The position numbers and the translations under genes were made by a program. Of a stretch of DNA of 28,816 bases, positions 7,296 through 13,909 are shown piece after piece. Within the stretch, counting starts at the first letter, position 1, and each line of letters begins with the position of its first letter. Under the pieces are notes generated by a model. It was not told the DNA's origin. It ran no database searches and worked only from the letters and a program-made list of their open reading frames with translations. The DNA is from NIOZ-UU13 sp964417935 (GTDB lineage: Bacteria > Planctomycetota > Phycisphaerae > Sedimentisphaerales > Anaerobacaceae). The stretch lies in NCBI GenBank assembly GCA_964417935.1, contig CAYQKF010000064.1, positions 1 to 28,816 on the forward strand. The letters are read 5' to 3'.

Positions 7296-7873
7296 GCGGT
7301 TTGTAATTGTTGCTGGGCGCGAAGCACTGTGGCTGTATCGCCCAGAACAAGCTGCTTTATCAAGCTGCTTGGAACCAGGCTAATTCCCATATTGAAGACT
7401 TTTTCTTCAACCATCGAAGCTATCGCCCGTGCCGTTGGCTGGCATAGTTCGTACTTTGTTACCAGGTCTTTGATTATTCTGGACTTGTCCCATCGGCATC
7501 TGCTGCCGGCTCCCTCGGCCTCGACAAACAGCTCAGCATCTGTCAGTTCCTGAATATCAATCGAGACAACCTCAGTTCGTGAACGCTTAAGTTTACGCTC
7601 GAAATGATATTCACTTAGCCCGATGGCGGCATCTTCATAGCCGGTGGCTGTCAGAACGGCCTTGATTATGGAAAATATCTCACTACTGGTTATGCTGCGG
7701 CGGTTTTGTCGGTGATAAAGAAAGTATGTTACCACCTCAGCAAGCTGTTCTGCAAAGTATATATCTGTCTGCTCAATCTTAGCAAGCGCGTTATTGATAG
7801 TCCCCATCACTTTTGTGTGCGAGTATTCCTCGAGGCTGCCGTCGGCCTTTATGACTTTAAGCTGCGTTTGCAT
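7292..7873 (-). CDS. Stand-alone double ATP-cone protein
   Basis: This 193-residue protein appears to consist of two ATP-cone-like modules and nothing else. The first (about 1-90) has VIKADGSLEEYSHTKVMGTI followed by the helices of an ATP-cone. The second (about 110-185) has RWDKSRIIKDL, TARAIASMVEEKVFNMGI and SLIKQLVLG. ATP-cones bind ATP/dATP and give allosteric control to ribonucleotide reductases and NrdR, but no reductase catalytic domain is present. The ATG at 7873 has AAGGAGG 13 bases upstream; a TTG at 7897 would add eight residues. It follows nrdR by about 27 bases, evidently in one operon. It may modulate NrdR or a reductase (inference). Confidence 0.75.
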   Translation of the reverse strand: MQTQLKVIKADGSLEEYSHTKVMGTINNALAKIEQTDIYFAEQLAEVVTYFLYHRQNRRSITSSEIFSIIKAVLTATGYEDAAIGLSEYHFERKLKRSRTEVVSIDIQELTDAELFVEAEGAGSRCRWDKSRIIKDLVTKYELCQPTARAIASMVEEKVFNMGISLVPSSLIKQLVLGDTATVLRAQQQLQTA

Positions 7874-7900
7874 CCCTTTCTTTTTGCCTCCTTGCAAAAC

Positions 7901-8392
7901 TTACCAATCAAAGAGTATCTGCCGGCTGCTGGGCTCAGTTTCGGTAATTACCTGACTGACTTCCTTAATCAATTCACCTGCATCCCTGAAGTCACGATAG
8001 ACACTTGCAAAACGAATATACGCCACCTTGTCAACTCTGCGAAGCTGCTTCATTACTCTTTCACCGATAATAGCTGATGAGACCTCCTTGTCGAAATTCC
8101 GGAATATATTCTCCTCAGCCTTGTCGGCTATTTGTCGAATCTGCTCCGTCGAGACAGGTCTCTTATAACAGGCCTTTTGCAAGCCGCTGATGATTTTCTC
8201 TCTGTCATAAGGAACCCGAGAGTTATCTTTTTTCACCACGTAGAGCTTGAAGCTTTCGCCTATCTTTTCATAGGTGGTAAAACGCCTTTTACACATCAGG
8301 CATTGACGCCGGCGTCTGATTACTCTTCCGCCATCGCTTGAACGCGAATCAACAACTTTATCCTTGTCTTCCTTGCAAAAGGGACATCTCAT
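7901..8392 (-). CDS. nrdR: Transcriptional repressor NrdR
   Basis: NrdR represses ribonucleotide reductase genes in response to the dATP/ATP balance. The 163 residues show the N-terminal zinc ribbon, C3-P-F-C6 and C31-L-M-C34, with VVDSRSSDGGRVIRRRRQC between, then RRFTTYEKI. The ATP-cone covers about residues 48-138 (VVKKDNSRVPYDREKI onward, ending YIRFASVYRDF). The frame stays open for 68 codons upstream, but MRCPFC is the universal start and those codons include a period-7 array. No nrd reductase genes lie in the window, so it acts in trans, with the ATP-cone gene immediately downstream. Confidence 0.95.
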   Translation of the reverse strand: MRCPFCKEDKDKVVDSRSSDGGRVIRRRRQCLMCKRRFTTYEKIGESFKLYVVKKDNSRVPYDREKIISGLQKACYKRPVSTEQIRQIADKAEENIFRNFDKEVSSAIIGERVMKQLRRVDKVAYIRFASVYRDFRDAGELIKEVSQVITETEPSSRQILFDW

Positions 8393-8393
8393 T

Positions 8394-8435
8394 TCGTATC
8401 TCGCATCTCGTACTGCATATTGCGTTTGAGATACA
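8394..8435. repeat. Period-7 foldback array at the nrdR start
   Basis: Units TCGTATC, TCGCATC, TCGTACT, GCATATT, GCGTTTG and AGATACA follow in a strict 7-base step. The ends GTATCTC (8397-8403) and GAGATAC (8427-8433) are perfect inverted repeats. It begins two bases upstream of the nrdR ATG, replacing any normal Shine-Dalgarno. Confidence 0.65.
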
Positions 8436-8711
8436 CTTCTAATAACAATCCACAAGACAGCTATCCGCTTCGTGCGAACTTCTGACGTACGGATACGCTC
8501 TTTCAAGCTCATCAAGACAACACTACATCTGGTTAGCTTGTTTATTCTACACACAACATATAGTATGTCAAAGAAAATCTTGATGGAGGCTATCAATTTA
8601 CCTGAATCAAAAGTTGTTAAATTGTATTTTTACCGTTCTTAATTTGTAGCTTGATAAGCACTTAGGGGGAAAGCTAAGAAAAACTTACAGCTTTTTTTTG
8701 GCATTTTTTAT
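8436..8711. other. Gene-free region between nrdR and the putative small RNA
   Basis: No coding frame is convincing. On the plus strand AAGCT (8671-8675) and AGCTT (8689-8693) form a short hairpin followed by eight T. It looks like a weak terminator, but no plus-strand gene precedes it. Confidence 0.35.
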
Positions 8712-8747
8712 AAAAAAAAAGGCCCCTGCGCTGAGAACGCAGAGGCC
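8712..8747 (-). terminator. Strong intrinsic terminator
   Basis: On the minus strand GGCCTCTGCG pairs with CGCAGGGGCC (10 bp, one G-U) around a 7-base loop and is followed by nine T. It ends the putative small RNA and may also stop read-through from the parvulin gene, whose stop is about 250 bases upstream. Confidence 0.85.
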
Positions 8748-8851
8748 AACTCGGAAAGAAACTTATATGCACCCCCCTTAGGTCTGGCACAAAGCCTTCA
8801 CGTAATGTGAAAGCTTTATTAGCATCAATTTCGCTCTTTCCTTTGTGCTAC
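8712..8851 (-). ncRNA. Putative structured small RNA, about 140 nt
   Basis: Promoter, structured body and terminator fit together. The inferred start is near 8851. GCACAAAG (minus strand, from plus 8841-8848) pairs perfectly with CTTTGTGC (plus 8787-8794). Inside that stem a TTCAC/GTGAA hairpin forms. A second pairing, GGAAAGA with TCTTTCC near 8754-8760, would cross the first and could make a pseudoknot. The 3' end is the strong terminator. I compared it with tmRNA, SRP RNA and RNase P and saw no match. A 6S-like role or a leader of nrdR cannot be ruled out. There is no reading frame of note. Confidence 0.45.
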
Positions 8852-8857
8852 AATTAA

Positions 8858-8886
8858 AGTTTAATATAAAAACCTTCAATAGACAA
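8858..8886 (-). promoter_or_regulatory. Sigma70-type promoter of the putative small RNA
   Basis: On the minus strand TTGTCT (8886-8881) and TAAACT (8863-8858) are separated by 17 bases, with an A/T-rich spacer. The start would fall at about 8851, exactly where the paired element begins. Confidence 0.5.
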
Positions 8887-8999
8887 ATCGATACAGTTAC
8901 TTTTTTGCTTTTTTTTTTACAGCCCGATAAAACTAATAGCGTCTAATAAAATGAACCGATTGTCACCTATTCACTATTTTTCGCCTTGTTACTATCTGC

Positions 9000-9857
9000 T
9001 TAGATCTCTTCGATTTTGGCCTTGTTTTTCAGCCCGTCTATAAACTCATCGATAGCTTTTCCTCGCATCTGTTCTTTAAGCGCGTTCACTATCTCGCCCT
9101 TTACTTCTTCAAGCTCGGGCACAGCAGCCGGCTTTCTGTCATACACCTTGGCTATATGAAAGCCGAAACGGGTGCGAAAAATGTCACCAACTTCTCCGAT
9201 GCCCAAATTAAAAACTACGTCCTCGAACTCTTCTACCATTTGCCCTTTAACAACATAGCCTAAGTCACCGCCACTGTCGGCGCAATCGGTGTGTTTATCG
9301 ACCACTACCTCAAAAGCTGCACCGTTTTTCAATTCATCATGTGCTTCTTTTATCGCGTTATAAGCAGTCTCTTCGTCCGTCTGCCAGTTCACATATTTTA
9401 CTATATGGGCCACTCTGGCACTCTCACCGGATTTGAACTGTTCCTTATTTTCCTCATAGTATTCCTGGATGGCAGCTTGCGATGGCTCCGGTAAATCTTT
9501 GCAGGCTTCGTTCAGCCTCTGCTCAACTCTCATTTGCATCTGGATGTACTCTTTGATATCTTCGTCATTCTTGAGGCCAAGTACTTTGTAGAGCTGCTCC
9601 TGGTCTGCGTATTGCTCTTTTAGCTTGGCCAAAGCAGATTCGACTTGGGCTTCCGGAATTTTCCCGCCGTTCTCTTTTGCTTCCTGATTGATTAAAACCC
9701 TTTCAATCACATTCTCTCTGGACCAGTCAAGCAGTTGAGCTTCTCGTTCTTTGGGTTCCTGGTCGGAAAAAACTCTTTCATAATCCGGCCTTAAGCGCTC
9801 GACTTCCTGCCGTATTGTCGAATCTTCAATTTTTTCACCATTAATAATTATAGCCAT
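9000..9857 (-). CDS. Parvulin-type peptidyl-prolyl isomerase, apparently cytoplasmic
   Basis: The 285-residue protein has a SurA/PrsA-like layout: a helical chaperone-like N-terminal part (about 10-140, with VIERVLINQEAKENG), a PPIC rotamase domain (about 146-242: ARVAHIVKYV, DSGGDLGYVVKGQMVEEFED, IFRTRFGFHIAKVYD), and a C-terminal helix. It would catalyse proline cis-trans isomerisation and act as a holdase. Unlike SurA and PrsA it has no signal peptide or lipobox; it starts MAIIINGEKIED. The ATG has AAAGGTG about 5 bases upstream, which supports this start. It is transcribed alone, with the next strong terminator beyond 8750. Confidence 0.85.
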   Translation of the reverse strand: MAIIINGEKIEDSTIRQEVERLRPDYERVFSDQEPKEREAQLLDWSRENVIERVLINQEAKENGGKIPEAQVESALAKLKEQYADQEQLYKVLGLKNDEDIKEYIQMQMRVEQRLNEACKDLPEPSQAAIQEYYEENKEQFKSGESARVAHIVKYVNWQTDEETAYNAIKEAHDELKNGAAFEVVVDKHTDCADSGGDLGYVVKGQMVEEFEDVVFNLGIGEVGDIFRTRFGFHIAKVYDRKPAAVPELEEVKGEIVNALKEQMRGKAIDEFIDGLKNKAKIEEI

Positions 9858-9881
9858 TTTTCACCTTTCTTTATAGTTCAT

Positions 9882-10054
9882 AGTTCGTGGCCTTCAGAAT
9901 TCATAACAAAATGATCCGAATGTCATTCTGAGCGGAACGAAGTGTAGCGAAGAATCTCTAATCCTTTTCTAATGCCAGATGCTTCGCTTCGCTCAGCATG
10001 ACAACGAGAGTAATTTTCATTTTGTTAGAAGCTTTTGGCTTTCGACCACGAACT
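9882..10054. repeat. Foldback with period-7 arms enclosing a TGTCA element
   Basis: AGTTCGTGG (9882-9890) and CCACGAACT (10046-10054) are perfect inverted arms. The flanks step in sevens (TATAGTT, CATAGTT, CGTGGCC, TTCAGAA, TTCATAA on the left; TTTTGGC, TTTCGAC, CACGAAC, TTATAAT on the right). The loop between the arms holds the complete TGTCA-bounded repeat at 9920-10003. Confidence 0.6.
9920..10003. repeat. TGTCA-bounded repeat, copy 4
   Basis: It begins TGTCATTCTGAGCGGAACG and ends GCTTCGCTCAGCATGACA, an 84-base imperfect palindrome of the same subtype as the copies at 6169 and 13788. Confidence 0.75.
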
Positions 10055-10071
10055 TATAATTACAAACTCTT

Positions 10072-10962
10072 TTATCCTTTTGCCTTTGCGTACCAGTCTG
10101 GGTCCTGTGCTAATTTTTCCCTTGTCTCTAATGTCATCATCTCAAAAGCAGGATGAGTGCTCTCCCACGCCCGCTCGTGAAATGAGCTTTGCCGCATCTT
10201 TTCTATCTCCGGTGCGACTTCATCAAAATAACTGCCGTAAATGTGCAGCGAATCGCTTATATCGACATACCTGCCCACACTCACCGGCTCACCTCTGTTT
10301 TTCGCTATGCCCTCGGCAATTATCCTTTGAAGGTCTGTCAGTGCATAGACATTCATAAACCAGGCCTTGTAGAGGTCTCTGCTGCGCCAGTGGGTATTCA
10401 TATTGAGCGAAAGCCGGCCCGCTTCGTTCGCTACTAACCGGCACCATATCCTCTGAAGGCAGGGCGGGTCATCTGTTACCGGGTCTGCCGTCGGCATCCA
10501 TGTTATCGCCTGAGCCCTTCTGCTGTGACCGGCCTGTGAGAGGTAATTGATAATATACTGAATCTGATTTACTGCCCTGAGTGGCTTCGGAGAATCAGCG
10601 TCTCGTATATCTTCCACCGGACAATACGAAAACAACCGTTCGTGATATGTATAAGTCCACTTACCCGCAGCAGGGTCAATCCAATGGTCGTGGATGCCGT
10701 TGACCACTTCCTGCCGATACGACTCAAGCTCCTCAGGCCCACCCGGAAAGTTCTTGTGAATCCTCGGCTCGTTGAATGGGTCGGTAACGGTAATCATAAC
10801 GGTTGCGTCTTTGCTCGGCGGGTCTTCGGGCTTATCGTACTGGGTCTTGACCTCAAAGCCCTTATCCCAAACAGCTAAGACAGCCTTCTCCCACGCCTGG
10901 GGCAGACAATCAGCGGTTATCGAAATCACTGGTATATTGGCAACCGACGCGGTGCGGCTCAT
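10072..10962 (-). CDS. Thymidylate synthase (ThyA) fold protein, divergent
   Basis: ThyA-type enzymes methylate or hydroxymethylate pyrimidine nucleotides using methylene-tetrahydrofolate. In this 296-residue protein I see CPVEDIRDADSPKPLRAVNQ (114-133), the catalytic-cysteine block DDPPCLQRIWCRL with C168, the phosphate-binding SRD (194-196) in THWRSRDLYKAW, the helix WFMNVYALTDL, and DSLHIYGSYF (237-246) with the sugar-binding H240 and Y242. By my alignment, the Asn that recognises uracil in standard ThyA (PFN...Y) is replaced by Phe. N204 lies two residues from the conserved Tyr. It most resembles archaeal-type ThyA relatives. AAGGA precedes the ATG. It could be a true thymidylate synthase or a related hydroxymethylase. 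Confidence 0.7.
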   Translation of the reverse strand: MSRTASVANIPVISITADCLPQAWEKAVLAVWDKGFEVKTQYDKPEDPPSKDATVMITVTDPFNEPRIHKNFPGGPEELESYRQEVVNGIHDHWIDPAAGKWTYTYHERLFSYCPVEDIRDADSPKPLRAVNQIQYIINYLSQAGHSRRAQAITWMPTADPVTDDPPCLQRIWCRLVANEAGRLSLNMNTHWRSRDLYKAWFMNVYALTDLQRIIAEGIAKNRGEPVSVGRYVDISDSLHIYGSYFDEVAPEIEKMRQSSFHERAWESTHPAFEMMTLETREKLAQDPDWYAKAKG

Positions 10963-10998
10963 CTATGAATTCCTTAACGAATCTTTTTTAATTTATCC

Positions 10999-11490
10999 TT
11001 ATTTCAAATTCCCAAGGTCGATTTCTTCTTCGGTTATATTATACATTTTACGGTACCGCTCCGGTAAATCGGCAAGTGCTCTTTTAGCGTAGAAGGCGTA
11101 TTCGCTCTCCGGCCACCTCCGGATAATGTCACGGCAGGTTTTGACCATTTGCCCATAACCCATAACCGGCAGCCTTCCCATTTTCCGTTGGCTCTTAACC
11201 CACTCCCACAGTTGCTGCGCCTGAATGTCCTCTATCTCGCTGAGCTTCTTAAATTCGGGCTTTGGCGGCGCAACCGGCGCGGTCTGTTGCGCCGAAGGGG
11301 TTGTGGCCGACGGCTCTTTATACTGCGGCTCGGCACTTAGTTTCTTCTCGTCCTCTTCCCACTGGTCATAAACGGTCTTTTGAGGCTCTTTTGGTTCCGA
11401 ATCAGTGCCGGACGCAAAAACAGTAATCAGGATAATGACACCCACTACAAGAACGGCAACCCCTGCTATTTTCAGCCAAAATGTATTCAT
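10999..11490 (-). CDS. Membrane-anchored hypothetical protein
   Basis: This 163-residue protein has one N-terminal membrane helix (about residues 7-24, IAGVAVLVVGVIILITVF), a charged and Pro/Thr/Ala-rich linker (about 30-85, ending APVAPPKPEF), and a compact C-terminal domain (about 88-163: QQLWEWVKSQRKMGRLPVMG, CRDIIRRWPESEYAFYAKRA, LPERYRKMY). The last part looks like a short TPR-like helical pair, as in proteins that record peptide-chain or envelope assembly, but I do not recognise a named family. The ATG at 11490 has a GGGGTGGG box upstream. It lies 36 bases before the ThyA-like gene and is probably co-transcribed with it. Confidence 0.7.
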   Translation of the reverse strand: MNTFWLKIAGVAVLVVGVIILITVFASGTDSEPKEPQKTVYDQWEEDEKKLSAEPQYKEPSATTPSAQQTAPVAPPKPEFKKLSEIEDIQAQQLWEWVKSQRKMGRLPVMGYGQMVKTCRDIIRRWPESEYAFYAKRALADLPERYRKMYNITEEEIDLGNLK

Positions 11491-11540
11491 AATTGTCCCA
11501 CCCCTTTCTGACAATGATTCCGTCGAAGCCGGATCTTCGA

Positions 11541-11615
11541 TATTGATTATTGATTATTAATTACTTATAATCTATTTTAGTCTTTAGTCTTGTTTTTTCA
11601 ATAGAAAATAATCAA
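11541..11615. repeat. Period-7 foldback array upstream of ribE
   Basis: Units TATTGAT, TATTGAT, TATTAAT, TACTTAT, AATCTAT, TTTAGTC, TTTAGTC, TTGTTTT, TTCAATA and GAAAATA step in sevens. TTGATTATT (11543-11551, and again 11550-11558) is the exact inverse of AATAATCAA (11607-11615). Confidence 0.75.
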
Positions 11616-11618
11616 ATA

Positions 11619-11633
11619 TCCGCCTGTGGCGGA
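11619..11633. repeat. Small hairpin TCCGCC-tgt-GGCGGA
   Basis: A perfect 6-bp stem with a 3-base loop lies 18 bases before the ribE start. It is too short and wrongly built for an FMN riboswitch. It resembles small REP-like hairpins. Confidence 0.5.
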
Positions 11634-11651
11634 GTAAACAGTCAATTACAA

Positions 11652-12293
11652 ATGTTCACAGGGCTAATAGAGGCAGTTTGCACGGTAAAATCGGTTCGCC
11701 AAAGCGAAAACACAATGCTGCTGACCGTAGATTTAGGCGAACTGGCCAAAGACGGCAGAATCGGCGATAGTATAGCCATAAACGGGGTCTGTCTGACTAT
11801 TGCTAAGCTCGAAGGCAGCATTGCGACTTTCGAGCTCAGCGGCGAAACATTGGCAAAATCAACTCTGGGCAAATTAAAGCCCTCATCGCAGGTCAACATC
11901 GAACGTGCTCTCAAAACCGGCGACCGGTTCGGCGGACATTTCGTTCAGGGCCATATCGACGGCACGGCAACTATAAGAGCAATCGGCAAACACGGCCAAT
12001 TTGCCGATATGAAGTTTGCTGCCAGCGCCGGGTTGCTCGACCAGATGGTAGCTAAAGGCTCGGTGGCCGTGGACGGAATTTCTCTGACGATAGCGAGTAT
12101 GGACAAGAACAGCTTCAGCGTCGCCCTGATACCTGAGACGCTGAAGAAAACTACCCTAAGTAAAATAAAAATTGGTGATGAGGTAAATATAGAAACTGAT
12201 ATAATTGTAAAGACGGTAAAAAAGCAGCTTGAGAAGATTTTGCCACAGACTCAGCCCCTAACAGCCGAAAAACTAAAAGAATTGGGCTTTTAG
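11652..12293 (+). CDS. ribE: Riboflavin synthase, alpha chain
   Basis: It performs the last step of riboflavin synthesis, dismutation of two 6,7-dimethyl-8-ribityllumazines. The 213-residue length is standard and the two-fold internal repeat is clear: lumazine-binding domain 1 begins MFTGLIEAVCTV and contains SIAINGVCLTI; domain 2 begins with FVQGHIDGTA (about 98-107) and contains SVAVDGISLTIA. The start MFTGLIE is invariant in the family. No Shine-Dalgarno is evident close to the ATG (the nearest GGAG is 18 bases away), and no FMN riboswitch is seen. Other rib genes are not adjacent, so it is outside a rib operon. Confidence 0.95.
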   Translation: MFTGLIEAVCTVKSVRQSENTMLLTVDLGELAKDGRIGDSIAINGVCLTIAKLEGSIATFELSGETLAKSTLGKLKPSSQVNIERALKTGDRFGGHFVQGHIDGTATIRAIGKHGQFADMKFAASAGLLDQMVAKGSVAVDGISLTIASMDKNSFSVALIPETLKKTTLSKIKIGDEVNIETDIIVKTVKKQLEKILPQTQPLTAEKLKELGF

Positions 12294-12366
12294 ACAGCGC
12301 GTAGTAGATAGCAGTAACTATTGCTTTGTCATAGCTATGTTGATGGATTGCTATTTTACAGAAGAT

Positions 12367-12522
12367 TGTCACCCCGAGCGAAAAAAGCTTGCCCTGAGCG
12401 CAGTCGAAGGGCCGAGGGGTCTATTAAACTTGTCCCGAGCGCAGCCGAGGGAATAGATTCCTCGACTCCGCTACCCCTTCGACTGCGCTCAGGGCTAAAG
12501 GCTTTTTCCGCTCGGAATGACA
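12367..12522. repeat. TGTCA-bounded repeat, copy 5 (long form)
   Basis: A 156-base foldback starts TGTCACCCCGAGCG and ends CGCTCGGAATGACA. The inner arms CCCTGAGCGCAGTCGAAGGG and CCCTTCGACTGCGCTCAGGG are exact inverses. The open frame through it (reading PERSRR and SAAEG) is repeat-derived and not a gene. Confidence 0.8.
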
Positions 12523-12574
12523 ATTCCTCAAATTAGATGTGACAGAAGCCAGGTACTGCACGCTGAACTTTATT

Positions 12575-13642
12575 ATGAAAACTAACGGTAACAATTCGAT
12601 AGCTGAGCAGATGGTCATCGGTATAACGATGGGCGATGCCGCCGGCATCGGGCCGGAGATTATCGTTAAAGCCTTAGCTGACCCGAATATCCGGCGGGCT
12701 GCGAAATTTATCGTTTTCGGGATGAACGAACAGCTTTGTTACGCCGCTGACGCCGCTGAGATTGAGCCCTTCTGGGGCCGGCATCAGCACGAAAAAATCA
12801 ACAGGGAATATCCATTTAAAGTTGTTGTCGCTGATTACGATGAGTATTCTGTTGAGCCTTGGGTAAAAGGTCCCAGCAACGTAGCCGGTGAGGCATCCAT
12901 AAGGTTTTGCCTTGATGCCATTGACGCCGCGCGGGATGGCATTATAGATGCCGTAGTAACTGCGCCCATCAGTAAGACAAGCTGGAAGCTGGCCGGCGCT
13001 GAATGGCCCGGCCACACCGAAATGTTAGCCGCTCGCTGCAAATCCAAACGAAAGGTGATGATGTTTATCGCCGGCCCGCTAAAACTGGCACTGGCGACAA
13101 TTCACGAAGCACTGTTTGAAGTCAGGCATAAGTTTACCATTGGCTGCGTCTTCGAGCCGATAGATTTGTTAGATGCTGCATTGAAAGAGTACTTTCACAT
13201 TGACAATCCCAAGATTGGCGTTGCCGCGTTAAATCCACACGCCGGCGAAGGCGGTCAATTCGGCGACGAAGAGCAGCGCATAATATCACCGGCTATTTCA
13301 TTAGCACAGCACCAGGGGATAAACTGTCTGGGCCCGTTTCCGGCCGACACCCTCTTTTTGCGGGCCGTCCACGGCGAATTCGACGGCGTCGTCGCAATGT
13401 ATCACGACCAGGGCATGATACCTGTAAAACTGCTCAATTTCGAGCAGGCGGTCAATATAACCATCGGAATACCTATTATAAGAACTTCACCTGCTCACGG
13501 AACAGCTTTCGACATCGCGGGTCAAAACATTGCCGAGCCGGCCGGTATGAAATCAGCCATTACCACCGCAATACAAATGGCCAAGACGAAAAAGAGCATG
13601 AGCGCACAAGAGCAGAAGACCACAAGTAAACTTAAGTGCTAA
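12575..13642 (+). CDS. pdxA: 4-hydroxythreonine-4-phosphate dehydrogenase PdxA
   Basis: PdxA oxidises 4-phosphohydroxy-L-threonine in the DXP-dependent route to pyridoxal phosphate. The 355-residue product shows GITMGDAAGIGPEII (Ala in place of the usual Pro), TAPISK, the metal-binding histidines in PGHTEML (H147), ATIHEAL (H177) and MYHDQGMIPVK (H277), LNPHAGEGGQFGDEE and AHGTAFDIAG. A GTG at 12539 would start nearly inside a repeat, so the ATG at 12575 is preferred; no strong ribosome site decides. The last 16 or so residues (SMSAQEQKTTSKLKC) are encoded by the left arm of a period-7 foldback and are not part of the family fold. rsmA follows, as in the pdxA-rsmA pair of E. coli. Confidence 0.95.
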   Translation: MKTNGNNSIAEQMVIGITMGDAAGIGPEIIVKALADPNIRRAAKFIVFGMNEQLCYAADAAEIEPFWGRHQHEKINREYPFKVVVADYDEYSVEPWVKGPSNVAGEASIRFCLDAIDAARDGIIDAVVTAPISKTSWKLAGAEWPGHTEMLAARCKSKRKVMMFIAGPLKLALATIHEALFEVRHKFTIGCVFEPIDLLDAALKEYFHIDNPKIGVAALNPHAGEGGQFGDEEQRIISPAISLAQHQGINCLGPFPADTLFLRAVHGEFDGVVAMYHDQGMIPVKLLNFEQAVNITIGIPIIRTSPAHGTAFDIAGQNIAEPAGMKSAITTAIQMAKTKKSMSAQEQKTTSKLKC

Positions 13643-13691
13643 TAACCTGTCCATTTATGGCTTGTGCCTTGTGCTCTTATGGCTTATGTTC
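13592..13691. repeat. Period-7 foldback spanning the pdxA 3' end
   Basis: The left arm steps AAGAGCA, TGAGCGC, ACAAGAG, CAGAAGA, CCACAAG; the right arm ATGGCTT, GTGCCTT, GTGCTCT, TATGGCT, TATGTTC. Two nested perfect pairs hold the arms together: AAGAGCA (13592-13598) with TGCTCTT (13672-13678), and GCACAAG (13604-13610) with CTTGTGC (13661-13667). The left arm codes for the PdxA tail and its stop codon. Confidence 0.65.
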
Positions 13692-13787
13692 CTTAACTCA
13701 AACTGACCGATTTGGAATGAATATTAGTGACAACTGTTCCTTCGCATTGCTTAAGGACAGGTTTATTGAGAATAGCATAAGTAAATT

Positions 13788-13879
13788 TGTCATTCTGAAC
13801 GAAGTGAAGAATCTATTCCTGCACAAGTGTACGTTATTCTCATTCGTAGGCCAGATGCTTCGCTCTGCTCGGCATGACA
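13788..13879. repeat. TGTCA-bounded repeat, copy 6
   Basis: It begins TGTCATTCTGAACGAAGTG and ends CTTCGCTCTGCTCGGCATGACA. It shares the GAAGAATCT and CCAGATGCTTCGC blocks with the copies at 6169 and 9920. The earliest rsmA frame start lies inside it, which argues for the downstream ATG. Confidence 0.7.
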
Positions 13880-13909
13880 GTAGAAACCAGTCAGTTTGAG
13901 TCCTTAATT

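Noticed and set aside
7706..8077. Plus-strand frame of 123 codons across the nrdR/ATP-cone junction
   Set aside because: It lies opposite two well-recognised genes and has no ribosome site or homology I can see.
11541..11651. FMN riboswitch upstream of riboflavin synthase
   Set aside because: The region is a period-7 AT-rich array and a 15-base hairpin. The conserved RFN sequence and its multi-stem fold are not there.
12321..12536. Plus-strand frame reading PERSRR and SAAEG
   Set aside because: It is a translation of the TGTCA-bounded repeat at 12367-12522, not a gene.
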